Source of the DNA: Cercis canadensis
Taxonomy: Eukaryota; Streptophyta; Magnoliopsida; Fabales; Fabaceae
Reading direction: 5' to 3'
Length of the DNA: 64,000 bases
Assembly (NCBI GenBank): GCA_003255065.1
Contig: QAOA01004025.1
Coordinates: forward strand, 898,857 to 962,856
Shown here: in pieces, positions 23,718 to 47,120 of the stretch
How positions within the stretch are numbered: position 1 is the stretch's first letter
How the letters are laid out: every line of letters begins with the position of its first letter
Notes under the pieces: generated by a model
Database searches by the model: none
Seen by the model: the letters and a program-made list of their open reading frames with translations, nothing else
What the model was told of the DNA's origin: nothing
Made by a program: the position numbers and the translations under genes

Positions 23718-24946
23718 GTGATACTTCAGATAGAATGGTTGTAAAGTTGAATTGAGCAATTTGGTAGAATGTAGATTTTGTTGACCATAATTATATTTCA
23801 GACATGTTGAAAAGTTGAGCAATTGAAAGAAAATGAATATTTTTCACTTTTGAAATAAAAGTTGAAACATCCCATTATTGATGTAAGTCCTAATCAAGAA
23901 TTAGACTTTGGCTTTGCTTCAATGTCCAAACACTACGGTTATTGTCTATAAGTTTATCAAGTGATTATATTGATGTTCTACTTGACTTGAAAAAAAATTG
24001 TAACCACAAAAAAATGATTCGAAAAATTTTAATTAAATGCTACGTAATACATTATTGTTTCTTCCTAGCAAAGAGGAGCACAAAGGAAATTGTATATTGT
24101 TTCTTCAAGCAAACCAAAAAATTGCAATGGCATTAGTCTAACAAAGTCTGCAATGCAAGAACATGAGCAGATTTACATAGAAGTCTACTCCTGAAAGTTC
24201 TAATGGACTATGCTAATTTCTCCAAATTTAAAATGTCCCAAGCATGGCAAGAATTATGGAAGTTTTAAGGAATATGCTGCTTTATAGTTCTACCAAATAC
24301 ATAATAACTGCCATTTGCACAGATTGTTCAAGAGATGAATTTCCATCTCATCACGTCACAGGGAAATGCAGATCAACAAGGAAAAGCAAACACAAAATAA
24401 GACATGGGAATCTGGTGCATAAATATCAAGAAAAATGACTCGATGTAAAAAGAAACAGAAGCAGTCCATGTGTTTAACTTAAGAGGCAGCTGGTTTGAAT
24501 GGATGAGGTTATCATCAAAGCTAAGAACGAAAATTGAACCATCAGAGGCTAAGCACAACTTTCACACAAGGAACACAATTTAGCATTAAAACTGTTCAAG
24601 TCTTCCACAAAACCTGCATCATCAAAGAAACCCATTGCCCATGGATAAAGATATGCTCTTGGACCAAGATTTATGACAACAAAAAAGTACCATTCACAAA
24701 GAAATCACAATGTATTTTGAACTTGCATCAACATTGATAACGTAAATATACAAAGTTAAAATATTGATGATACAGGCTTTTGGCAGAAACAGAACTCAAT
24801 TCTGTTGATAATTTTTTTGCACTTCCACTTCAATCTTGACTACATAAATTCTTCACCAACCAAAAAAACAGTACACAACATGTGTCACAAACAAAATACA
24901 CAGAAGTAATGGCTTCATGGATTCTTCACACATCAGATAAGAGTTT
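23718..24946. other. Spacer inside the MULE region, nothing recognised
   Basis: Several short open frames on both strands have no domain, and composition is ordinary intergenic. Confidence 0.45.
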
Positions 24947-25745
24947 CTATTTCCATTTCCTTGCTCCTTCACTAGAAAGGTATGATGAAAACCTTTTCCT
25001 AGTAGCCATGGTTGTTGCTTGAATGGTGTCTGTAGTCACAGTCTCTTGACTGACTACAATGTTGCTATGCTGCCTTGAACTCTGTGGACAAAAGCAAGAC
25101 CAAATGTGAGTAAATTTTTTAACAAATAATATCCTATACAAATATGCAGGTTCAGTATTAGCAAAACTATTACTGATTAGTACCTTTTTCTTCTGTGCTA
25201 ACTTCTTCTTACCACCTTGTGGTTGTTGAGGTTGAGAATCTTGAACAGGGGGTCGGGCATGTGAGTCAACTGGTTGATTGATTGGAACCTATCCTTCTGC
25301 AAACAGCTGCTTGGTTTGTTTCTTGCTCTTTTTTTGTCGCTTCTGTGGTTCCACTCCTTTGCAAATCCTCGTGTTATGCCCTGTCCCACCACACTTAGAG
25401 CATTTAGTGGCCCCGTATTTCTTTTTCAGATGGCTAGAATCCTGTGGAACATCGTTGACTTTGCTTCAATTCTTTTTGGGCCTACCAGCTGGTTTCTTGA
25501 ATAGAGGAGGATTTATATTACCAAGATATGTCATCTGCCAGTAATCTTGCTCTGCAAGTGGCTGAATAAAAGGCTCATAAGCCTTCAACCATGTGCTGGT
25601 TAAGTACCAGTCATTCACTTCATTGTCTAGGTCTTCATTATTTGATGCAAATGTTGCACATGCATATCTACAAGGTATCCCTTTTAGATCCCAAGTCTTA
25701 CATGAGCATGTCCTAGCAGCCAGTCAAAATGTTATTCTTATCTTA
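24947..25745 (-). pseudogene. mudrA-like MULE transposase, 3' remnant
   Basis: Reading the minus strand from 25720, a SWIM zinc finger appears as CSCKTWDLKGIPCRYACA, followed by YEPFIQPL, a stop codon after GRPKKN (about 25465), the CCHC knuckle CSKCGGTGHNTRIC (about 25360-25400), a basic tail, and a last exon at 24947-25080 ending RKWK. In family members the SWIM has CxH where this copy has CRY, so a zinc ligand is lost. The catalytic part that should lie upstream (above 25745) is missing. MULE transposases cut and paste DNA at long inverted repeats. This copy is inactive. Confidence 0.8.
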
Positions 25746-25984
25746 TAAAATTCACTAATACCTTAGGTCTTTACCACTAAACTAACCTCAAAGCCTTGCT
25801 TTTACGTAGAATGTGTAGACAAATTCACAATCAAATTTTCCCTACTTACATTGAATTTCATAATCAAATAACTTGTTAGTTCCTAATGGAATTTGGCCTA
25901 CGAACTATAGAATGGGATCCTCAAAATAAAACTACCTAAGTATTGAGAAAGTCACTTAGATAAATAAACAATGATAGAAATGAA

Positions 25985-26882
25985 TCAAATCTTTGGAATG
26001 GGAGGCGTAGGGGTTGGCCACCAAGGGAGCAAAACAGGCACTGCTGAAAAGTACCACATCGAAGTATCATGTAGTTTCTGTATACCTTTAGAATGTAGAT
26101 TGCAAGAGAAAATAGAGCCATGTTGGTACTGAATATACATAATATCCCCATGATAAGGATGCAATCCTAAGACTTTGATATGAATGCTATGAGTAGCTGA
26201 GGGTTTGGGTTCATTCTTCAAGATATCTAGGGTAAGCAAAATGCTGTCCACAAAGTGCCATGACCATTCCCTGCTGACTTTGTCATAGTCTTTGAGCTCC
26301 CATATAACCACATTAATATCGGAGCTCAGATGATAAACATGACATAATCGCAAATATCCACATGACGCTCCAAGGAAACGATCAGACTTCCTGAGTTTAA
26401 CTTCAGGGACAAATTCTGGATCACGAATGAAATCATATGCTGGAGAGTCACAGGAAGGATCACAAACCAACACACCTGCAGCAACTTGAAAAAATAGCAT
26501 TCTATTATGAGCAACACCCTCTGAGCCAAATTCATAACCATAGGAACCCAGAGATTTAAAAATAACCCATGATGGGGGCGACACCATCAACTCACTCCAC
26601 TGTCTCGTCTTGGACGAGAATATCTGTAGCTCAATACTGTAATCAAAGAAATTTGATATTGACATTATTACAACAAAGAAATTAACATTGTGCTGAAAAA
26701 TAACATCCACCTCTTCTTCCCCTTCCATGCGATAGTAGGGATCGGATATGAAACCCACTTGGTCAATGCGATAGTAGCGATGGGATATGCAACCCAATCA
26801 GTTAAGATAGTAGTGGGGTCGGATTCGAAACTCTCCGTCAATAGATGGAACAATAACTATGAAATCTCCAATTTTTGCAATG
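25985..26882 (-). pseudogene. F-box protein, C-terminal half (F-box-associated domain)
   Basis: Minus-strand open frame to 25985 with RQWSELMVSPPSW, FRD-type beta-propeller-like repeats, and VLGLHPYHGDIMYIQ near the end, typical of plant F-box-associated interaction domains, which pick substrates for SCF ubiquitin ligases. Homology to the second F-box relic (46414-46680) covers KIGDFIVIVPSIDGEF onward. Here a TGA stands where the other copy has CGA (about 26797), and homology stops at about 26882, so there is no F-box. The two relics overlap by only some 240 bp and hold opposite halves of the gene. Confidence 0.8.
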
Positions 26883-27635
26883 TACCCAGTTTCTTGTCCT
26901 TAATTCATTCCATAATCAAGAAAGAAGAATATGCAGGAACGTATTAAGCAGTTAGAAGTTTATTTGAGGTTTCACAAGATATTGACTTCCTTCAGACTTG
27001 AGAGTTTCCATTTACTCTATAGGGTTTCTTTATTGAGGATAATGTAAAAAATGAGGGATATCCTCAATATACAAAGATTCTAGTTTGAAATTCATATACT
27101 AATCTCATACATATGATTAGCGAGCAAAGTAGCAAACTTTGAATTGATCCTTCACAGAATTAATTTCCACAGAGAAACATTAGTGTTTGGATTTGCTTGC
27201 TTGCTTGTGACCTTATTTCTCAAGAAACCCAGACTCAACCCATGTATGCAAGAGAAGGCCCACGAACAAAATAAAAGAGCCAATGAAAATAATTCCTACC
27301 AAATCTCAGCTTAGAATACTCACAAATCTATATGTAAAAATAAAATGAGTGTGTAAGTAGTTCTATTCTTCATTTATTAACAAGTAAGGTACTAGTAGTA
27401 CCAGTAACTTTATCAATATATGGGCAATAGATTCAAGTAATGAAGAATGAAAAGTTTAAAGTGATAACAGAAGAGTAATGTATTGTGGAATTGAGGTGGC
27501 TTTCATGTCTAATATGCCAGCATTCCACTTTATATTCATTCCTACAGCCACACTGCACCGTTTTCTCACATCTCTAGTCTCAGCTATGACTAGAAGATTT
27601 TCCCTTCTGATCCTAAATGAGTAACGCAGTGATGT
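26883..27635. other. Spacer with a repeat shared with 31130-31330
   Basis: About 27181-27360 resembles 31129-31300 (shared CAAATCTCAGCTTAGAATAC and TTTGGATTTGCTTGCTTG-like words). The two repeats flank the CDK gene in the same orientation. No gene is seen here. Confidence 0.5.
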
Positions 27636-30431
27636 TTAAACATTGTGGAGGGGTAAAAGAAAGATATAGACAAAATGAGGAATGTAGGAAGATACCGAAT
27701 TCAAGTTTTTGAAGTATGGATGGTTAAGAGCAGCTTTCGCTGAAATCCTTTTAGTTGGGTCCAAGACAAGCATTTGCTGCCAAGCAAAATAAACAGCGCA
27801 TCAATGAAAGTGCAACAAATGAAGAAACACCAAAAAATAAAAAAATCTTCGAGCAACAACATCATCTATAATTCTTAAATCCGTTGATATACTTTCCTAA
27901 AAAAACAAATTAAGGTCTTGGTAATTTAAAAGTAGTTACAAGGCATTGTGAATACAAAATGCACAACTTACACATGCATTCGAAGCAGAAAGGGGGCAGG
28001 GGAACAGAATCGCAGGGACAGACAGAGATTTGGAATAGCGCACATGCATTCCTAATCCATTACAATGGCCGGATAAGCAACTGAGGATTCCTCATTTAGA
28101 AGTCCATCATCATCAAAATTCAAATATATAGAAGAACACAAAGAAGGTGCAACATTCCCGCCCTAGCTTGGCAAGGCTTTGGACTAGATCAATAGAATAC
28201 TGTGGCAATTATTGTACAATATATTAAGGGCGAAATAAAACTTACAGAAAGAAGATTAAGGCCATCTGGTTCAAGAAGAGGGAAAGTTTGTGCCAGGTCC
28301 TGCACAGTAGCGAAAGCAATATGAAAACTTAGCTTCCCAAGTTTCTACACTGGGCAATTGTTGAAACAAACCATAGTTTGAGAATTCAGTACCATAGGTG
28401 CATGTTGGCGATACTTAGGAAGAGAAGAACATAAACGAGTCACTCCAGGCCAGGTTTCCTCAGTTGGTGTACCAAGCACGCTTTGTAATTCGAATATAAA
28501 ATCCTTGTTATTTTGAATGCAACGTGGAGTACCAAATAAACGGCTTACGTTTCTGAAATGAAAGTTACCTGAAAATCACTTCCAACTCATCACCCTCTCC
28601 CGTAAATCCGAATATCTCAAATCTTCTATGTTCGAATAGAGTGTAGTTTCCGTCTATCATCTCACTAAATACACAACCCAGAGACCACACATCAATTTGA
28701 GCTGTATATTCCTCGGAGTGAAACGAGATTTCTAGTGCCTTATACCCGGAGGTTCCCACCTGGCACGAGAAAGAGTAAAAATGAATGATATGTCCAATGA
28801 ATGAGAATGTACAATGTGTACACCATATTAATAAGACCTTTATCTCCCACCTGTCAACTCATATACATACGTATATTCCAAGTATGTATCCAAATAAATA
28901 TGTTCTAAGTACCATGGTGATTGTCTCAACTCTCAAAGGGTTACCAGCAACCAGTGGTCATATTTTACACAAGACAGTAACATTTCAGAACATTTTTTAC
29001 ACAAAAGAAAGAATGTTTAAACAATTCCTCTTTGAATACAATGGGGGAAGATGATAGAAGAAGGTTCACTATCATACATCTTTCGTATAGGCTGTTTCAG
29101 TTTCTCCAAATGGTCTAGCCAAACCGAAGTCAGCTAGCTTGACTATCCTGTTGGAGACATTCACGAGCACATTCCTTGGTTTCAAATCTCTATGGAGAAT
29201 CTTATGATCGTGGCAATATGACAGAGCAGAGAGCATCTGATGCATAAAACTCTGCAAGGACATGCAAGGTCAAGAAGAAAATAAATTTTGTGATCCATCA
29301 GTTATTAATCAAAGCATGGAGTATCAACTCTAATGTACCATTGTCAATAATCATGTTTTAGATACTTCCTTATTTCTGGGCACATGACTTTTGAGATGCC
29401 ATAGGACCAAACAGGCCATAACAATCAGAATGTGCAGGTCTTCTAACACCTCTCACAGCATATGTTTGAAATGAAAAGTTTACTACTTACTTTTACTATC
29501 AGTGGATAAGTGGAGTAATTTTTACGGCTGTTAATGAAATCACAAAGATCACGGTCAAGATTCTCAAAAACGAGATTCACATGAGTACCCCTGATCTTTA
29601 CATCCAGCAACCTGATATGCGCAGTGGTGTCAATAATTTGATCAAACATTCTGTAAATCAGTGAAGCTAGTGCAGATTATGATTAACATCTGAAAGCAAT
29701 ACTAAAATAGAGAAGCAAATATAGAATTTAATTACACCCTTGATGATTTTCCCAAAATTTCAAGAAACTCCCTTTTCAGATAGCAGATTGATCCCATCTA
29801 CTCAAATGATCGCTTGTAACAAAAGCTAGTGCAAGAAGACGAAACCGGAAGAATCTACCTGACAATATTGGGATGGTACAGCTCTCTAAGAAGTGATATT
29901 TCTCTTATTACTGCGCTCGGAACAGTCTCACTCCACTCAGCCATATTAATCAGCTTAACGGCCACGAACTGGCCAGTGTTACGGTCACGAAAGCGGTAAA
30001 CTTTGCCGAATCCGCCAGATCCAATCTTGACCTCATCTGACAAATTTTCATCTAAGACAGGCAATCTGCAATACGCGTGAATCTCTTCGGAGAACCTCGA
30101 TCAGCATATCCAATTACAAAGAAAATTAAACTCAACAACTAATTACTAAGACTAACAACCATTCATGGTTCCAAACAACTTTCCTGGGAAAATGGCAAGA
30201 AAGGGATCCAATGCATAAAAACTAAACAGAGACTTAAATTGGAAAGTTCTTTATTACTTGATCGAAAATTTAAAAATTTTCTAAGCAACTTGAAAAGAGA
30301 AATTCAAACGAACCCTAGAATTTACAAATTAATCGAGATCGAGGAGAGCCTGAACTCGCAATTATGAATTGAAATGAAAAACGAAATTCTTACAGAGAAT
30401 CAGAGGTATTAGATTCCTCCTTGGTCGCCAT
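27636..30431 (-). CDS. Divergent cyclin-dependent kinase (PSAVIRE type)
   Basis: Exons on the minus strand: 30394-30431 ([12 protein letters not shown]), 29859-30065, 29491-29650, 29078-29251, 28569-28759, 28393-28480, 28246-28299, 27696-27776. They total 993 nt in one open frame. The last could read on to TAA at 27636 or splice to an unseen small exon. Kinase motifs in order: glycine loop [13 protein letters not shown] lysine, cyclin-binding helix PSAVIRE (PSTAIRE in CDKA), catalytic [11 protein letters not shown], a T-loop threonine in AYTKDV, DVWSLGC, and the CDK phrase [13 protein letters not shown]. Deviations: the Thr14/Tyr15 pair of the CDK glycine loop is Gly-Phe, and the APE motif reads ALE. 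It probably phosphorylates Ser/Thr with a cyclin partner. Whether it acts in the cell cycle cannot be read from sequence. Transcribed away from NSF copy 2. Confidence 0.85.
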
Positions 30432-32074
30432 TGAGGAATGGAAGCAGAGAGAGAATCAACGGTCTGAGGTGAGAGAGGGAAGAAGAAGGAGGCTTTCAAG
30501 AGAGAAATTCAGAAAGAGGAGGGAGATTCTGTTATAACTATAAGGACTTGGGAAATGCTTTTCCCGCCAAAACTGAGAGATCGAGAACAATGTGCCAATG
30601 ACCATTATGCCCTCCACGTCACAAGCTATACTATAACGATTAGCCAGTATAATTTAAGTATCCGGCGAAGAATGATGAGGAGTGAAATTAAGATTACTAA
30701 TAATATTAGCAATTATATATGTAGATATAATCTCATTCTTTTTTTTTTTCTTTTTTTTTTTCCTACCAAAAACATCTTAAATACTTAATTAATATAAATA
30801 TTTTCTTTTACTTCTTAAAAGATTAGCCAATGCAACTGAAAATTTGGCAAATTAAGAAAGTTATAATTATTATTTACATTAGTCCTCCCATAATTGATTA
30901 CATTGATGTATGGTAGTTGACACTTGATAATAAGTTAATTCTTTTTTATTTTGATTTGCTTATATCTTATTTTGGTTAATCAATTTACATGTTGTTTAGA
31001 TTTAACTAGACCCTATAGTGATGAGGTTTTGATAAGAAAAGTTTTGTGTCTAACATTTCTCATATGTCATATAGTGAGGTTTAGATTTATCTACTCATAA
31101 TCATCTTTTCTGCCTTTTGATCTTATTTGACTGTAGAATTTAGATTTGGTTGCTTGTAATCTTATTTACCAAGAAATCCAAGTGAAACTCTTATCCAATT
31201 TGGCCTGCAAATCTCAGCTTAGAATACTCACAATTCAACATGTAAGAGTAAAACGAGAAGTGAATCTAATCTTAATTTTGAAACACTCATCAGAAAGGTA
31301 ATAAGCAGAGTTAAGCCAATGGAGTAACTGTTACCTTGTACTGAAATTTCAATTTAATTGAGAAAGTAGGGGTAGAAAGATTCAATCTCTTGACTGTTTG
31401 ATCAAAGAAGCTTTGATACTATATCAAGAACCGATTCAACTTAAAAATTTAAGTTATTAGGTGAATACTCATGAATGATTTTATATCTAACACATATCTC
31501 CTCCAGCCTTAGCTCATTCTCACTAAAACGTATATATTTTCAACCTACCTATTTATACTATTCGAATTACGTCATGATAAAGATCAAATTTCTAATAATA
31601 AAGAATTACAATAAATATAAAACTTGACTAAAAGACAAAATAAACTAGAAGAGAGATAAATTCAATCTTAATGATAAATTACTCTTAATAATAATGAATC
31701 ATTTATCTAGATAATACAAGATAACAAAGATAAAATCTTAGTCTAACTCAACATCTGATCAACCATCTAATCTAGATTAACATTCTCTCCATCGGCTTTT
31801 ACCTGAGCCTACACAATAATTCTTTCCAGAGTTTTATTTTGCATTTGAAATTTTCAATTTCGTTATTCAATTTCAATATATCTCTCCCGCGGAGGCGTTG
31901 TTCCCGATCCACTTCATCATCACTGTCTACACTCATTGTCAAGAGCCCAGCTAGTCAGGGCCCATTAAGGCTCAATCACTCATAATTACAAAAATACCTC
32001 TCCATGCCTCACCATCTGTTTGCTTTCCTTCAGCACGACGTGTACTCTTGTGCATGAACCTCACTCCCAGCGCC
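30432..32074. other. Head-to-head spacer between the CDK and NSF copy 2
   Basis: Should contain the promoters of both genes. 31129-31330 is the partner of the repeat at 27181. Just before the NSF start the sequence becomes GC-richer (31880-32070). I see no further gene. Confidence 0.5.
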
Positions 32075-43432
<11,358 letters not shown>

Positions 43433-43872
43433 ATTTTTCGCTCGTAACCGAAAAAAAGAATACTTGGCCGAAGAACTATCAAAGTAAACTGAGCCTTAAT
43501 GAAACCAAAAGTGTACAGGAAAAGCCTGATTTTTGTTCTAGTCTACTAAGTATTCTGAGCTTCATCTTTGATAACAAGTTCAAGAAATTTGCTGAGTTTA
43601 AGTGAAATTAAAAACTTAAGGATAGACCCTCACATTAGCTTATAGGGCATTTAGAGAAAAATTCTCCTAAATCTACTTTATCTTTTAAATGCACATCCAC
43701 TGTATCAAAATCAAAAGCATAGAAATTTTTTAAGATTTTTCTTTTATACTTAAAAGATCTTCATTTTTTCTTAATAGTGATTGATGAATACTGTACGTAA
43801 AATTAAAATGTAACAAACTCGCTTTATTTATGTTTCATGTTGACATTCAAAGTTCTGTAGGTAACAATAAAT

Positions 43873-44277
43873 AATGGGCAGTCACTCAGATGCATGTGTC
43901 AAATCTGATTATAGAAGTAGACTCAACTTGTATTGTTAGCATGCTAGGAGGAGAAAGTGATTCTAATCACCATTATCACTCTATACTAAGATTCAACATA
44001 TTTTTAGAGAAGCTAATGGATGTGCAAATGCTTTGACAAAGGCAGCTCATCATATGACATCCACTTTTGAAGTTTTTGATCATCCCCACCTTTTGTACAA
44101 CCTCTTTTATTTTCGGATAAAAGAGGAGTTTATTTTCTTAGGAATGTTAGACTTCCTGTCAAGGGTGATGTTTCTGGTTTTTGTTTGTAGTTTTGGGTTC
44201 TTTCTGCTGAACTTTGTTTTTCTGGTTTTTCTTCAATGAATTCCTATTTTACCAAAAAAAAAAAAAAAAAAAAANAA
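43873..44277 (+). mobile_element. LINE (L1-type) 3' end with RNase H remnant and poly(A)
   Basis: One frame gives MHVSNLIIEVDST and the next, after a frameshift near 44010, gives HIFREANGCANALTKAA, both typical of the RNase H domain at the C-terminus of plant L1 elements. About 85 bp of 3' untranslated sequence lead into an A-run (44254-44277, N at 44275). The rest of the element is absent, as in 5'-truncated LINE inserts. I could not define a target duplication. Confidence 0.75.
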
Positions 44278-44511
44278 CAGTTTTAAGCTGGTGGTGTTTC
44301 TTCGTCTGTGCAATTAACTTTTACTTAGTATGTGTTGATGACAGGTAATCCAGTGACCTTTTATGCAGTCTCTTTTTTTTTCCGTTTCTTTTCACTTCAA
44401 AGAAAGATATGGGGGACATAGCATTCTTTAGATGTAAACAAAAGTCAGCTGGGAAACCAAGTTTAATTTGTGCAGCAGCTCAGGCAGCAAAAGGAGAGAC
44501 TTCAGACATTC

Positions 44512-44654
44512 TTGGGCTTCTTTGAACTCTTATTAGCCTCTGCAGACTTCTTCTTGTCCTTTATTTCTCTCTTCTTTGGAGCGATCTTGTGGGCCTTTAG
44601 CATAGCCGCATGATCCTGTGGTTCAGCCTTTCCATTTAAAAACCAATACTCTTA
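44512..44654 (-). pseudogene. Orphan C-terminal exon of an unidentified Lys-rich protein
   Basis: The minus strand has an AG acceptor near 44655 and then an open frame EYWFLNGKAEPQDHAAMLKA followed by a basic tail (HKIAPKKREIKDKKKS) and TGA at 44512-44514. The residue mix and acceptor look like a true last exon, but no upstream exon is visible before the LTR at 45.2 kb. I do not recognise the protein. It could be a gene fragment carried or cut off by transposons. Confidence 0.4.
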
Positions 44655-45229
44655 GATATCAAAAGTGACATCAACTTTACAAGAATTAAAAGATGTGGAA
44701 AGCAGAAGAGGAGGCGGGAGTCAAAGGTGACAATATTGACTTCAAATATTCTCTGCCAAAATTAGACTAATGACAAGAATTAATCACTTCGACATATTCC
44801 CCAGCTTATTTTAAAACTCATTTCAGTTAAACAAATATTATGTCAACCTCTAATCATAATTCATATGTTGATACACTAAACTACAAATATAGAAGAGAGT
44901 CAATTGGTTATCTATGTTGTTGCATTTCACTTTCATGCGTTTATCTAAAATATGTTAAGAAATAGTTTTTGTTTTTTTTATTTATTTTAGGTTACAACTT
45001 TAAATTTAAACATAAAATACACAAGTCTCCACAACCTTATTACCACTTAGTCACAGGCCATTTGATAGAAATAGTGAAGTATTATGAATTAATATTCCTC
45101 AATATGTATGGCAGCATACTATTTACTCATTGATATGTCAAGCATAGGGAAAGAAGGTGAGAGAAAGAAAATTAAATATGAATCTCAACAAAATACATAT
45201 ATTAAAAATATCTGAACAATACAAAACAG

Positions 45230-46413
45230 AAACTCAAACTAAATCAAATCAAAGAAGAACAGAATAATAGAAACCCAGAATATCACACTTCAGCAATAGA
45301 AACACAAATAAAATTCAGAAGTGTAAATAGCTCAAAATTAAAGAGATGAAGGGAGAAGAGATTTGACACAAGAGTTTATAGTGGTTCAGCTTAAAAAGCC
45401 TACATCCACTTCTCCCACAAATGGGGTTTCACTATTCTTTCAAGTTTATTTGTTCAAGCTTCTCTAAATTTTACAAGTTTATTTTTCCAAGCTTCTCCAA
45501 GCTTAACAAGTTTATTTCTCAAGCTTCTCCAAGCTTAACAACAAGTTTATTTTTCTAAGTTTCTGCAAGCTTAACCATGGTTTTTGTTTCTCAAGCTCAC
45601 CATGAACTCTCTCTCTCCAACTCTAGAAATCACTCTCATGGATTTCTCCCATAAAAATCCAAGATACAAAACCCAAGTGTTTTGTTGTAGCCCCAAAAAG
45701 AAATTCTCTCAAAGAGTAGATATTTTACAATGAGAAACTTGAAGCATGAGAAAATGGCCGAGAGGAAGAAGAAGAGCAAAGCTCTCAACAATGGGTTACT
45801 TCTCTCTCTAGAATATTTTCTTCTTTCTTCACTTCATGCCCTTACTGAAGCCTTGGAAGTCTCCCTTGCTTTATTTGCTTCCTTGTGTTTTCTTTCTTGT
45901 GCACGTGTGGTCTTCACAAAAGGCTAGGAGAGGTCTTGAAACATTTCTCTTCATTTAGCTTAAATCCTCGTCCACATCAGCAATATTGAGAGACTCTCAT
46001 TATTCAGAAACAAGAACTGGTTCTAAAGAACAAGTTCAGCTAGCTCTTGAAGACTCAAAGAATATTTCTTCTTTCTTTTGCACGTGAGGTACCTTGAGAA
46101 AGGCTAAAGAGAAGTCTTCCACTAGCTGACACAAAGTCCATCAACTAAAAAGTCTTGCTTGTGTAAGAGAAAGTGGGTGGAGTGTTCCTTGAAGAAAGGA
46201 AACTATACATCAGTCAATTCAAAGAAGACTTTTCACTCTCACTAACATAACTCTTAGTTGGATTGTAAAAGGCTAAGTTTGGCTGAAGTCTTTGACACGC
46301 TTTTCCACATCATAGATTAATAGCAACAAGACAAACAATACATATAAAAAATAACAAGGCACAATGCATTATTGTTATCATGAAAACATGATCAAAGACT
46401 TGTGGGGCTAACA
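45230..46413 (-). mobile_element. LTR (copia/SIRE-like), minus orientation
   Basis: On the minus strand the sequence begins at 46413 with TGTTAGCCCCACAAG, then TTTTCATGATAACAATAATG, a start common in SIRE-like copia LTRs. Further in it has runs of AAGCTTGGAGAAGCTTG-type repeats (45440-45590) and the phrase around CACTATAAACTC (about 45380). It truncates the F-box gene exactly at 46413/46414. The distal end and target duplication were not found, so this may be a solo or broken LTR. Confidence 0.5.
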
Positions 46414-47120
46414 GCTCAACACTGTAATCAAAGAAATTTGATATTGATATAATTACAACAAAGAAATTGACATTGTGCTGAAAAATAACATCCACCTCTT
46501 CTTCCCCTTCCATGCGATAGTAGGGATCGGATATGAAACCCACTCGGTCAATGCGATAGTAGTGATGGGATATGAAACCCAATCGGTTAAGATAGAAGGG
46601 GGGTTGGATTTGAAACTCTCCGTCAATAGATGGAACAATAACTATGAAGTCTCCAATTTTTGGTGGCGGAGGCAACTTAATCCAAGCTCTAGTGACTGGG
46701 TTGCAGACATAAAAGACATTATTATTGTCTTTAAGAAAGGACCACAAAACCAATCCACTGGAACAACCCAAGAGATAACCTCTCCTTCTTCCCTCTGGAA
46801 GATATCTCAAAGGGAATGATTTTTCAAGATTTTCCATTCCCAAGCCACAATTTTCTGCCGATTACTTTGCTATGATGAAGAATCTGCTCTCATTCAAAAC
46901 AGTGGAGCACTTCTGGAGCTCTAGCTAGACTTTCAGAGAAGAGCCGAGAGCGACGAAAAACAAACCTCCGGAGAAATTTTTTGCCTGAAATCAGATGCAG
47001 CCAGCGCTTGTAGACAGATTTGCATCTGATAGCAAACTTGCATGGGAGCCGAAGGAGGATTTCAAGAAGCACATCGTCGGAGAAGTTGTCCAGCATCAAG
47101 GTACACATGAAATTGGGCAC
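46414..47120 (-). pseudogene. F-box protein, N-terminal half
   Basis: From 47120 the minus strand reads an F-box (DDVLLEILLRLPCKFAIRCK...KRWLHLISGKKF) to a TGA at 46890. A frameshift near 46893 and a TAA near 46860 follow. From 46843 the next frame continues with LGCSSGLVLWSF, YVCNPVTRAWIKLPPPPK and the start of the F-box-associated region, until an LTR cuts it at 46413. F-box proteins recruit targets to Skp1-cullin ubiquitin ligases. This copy cannot. The lost half is represented by the relic at 25985-26882. Confidence 0.8.

Noticed and set aside
32054..32074. Upstream in-frame ATG of NSF copy 2
   Set aside because: Adds seven residues not seen in the family, and the next ATG has the better context.
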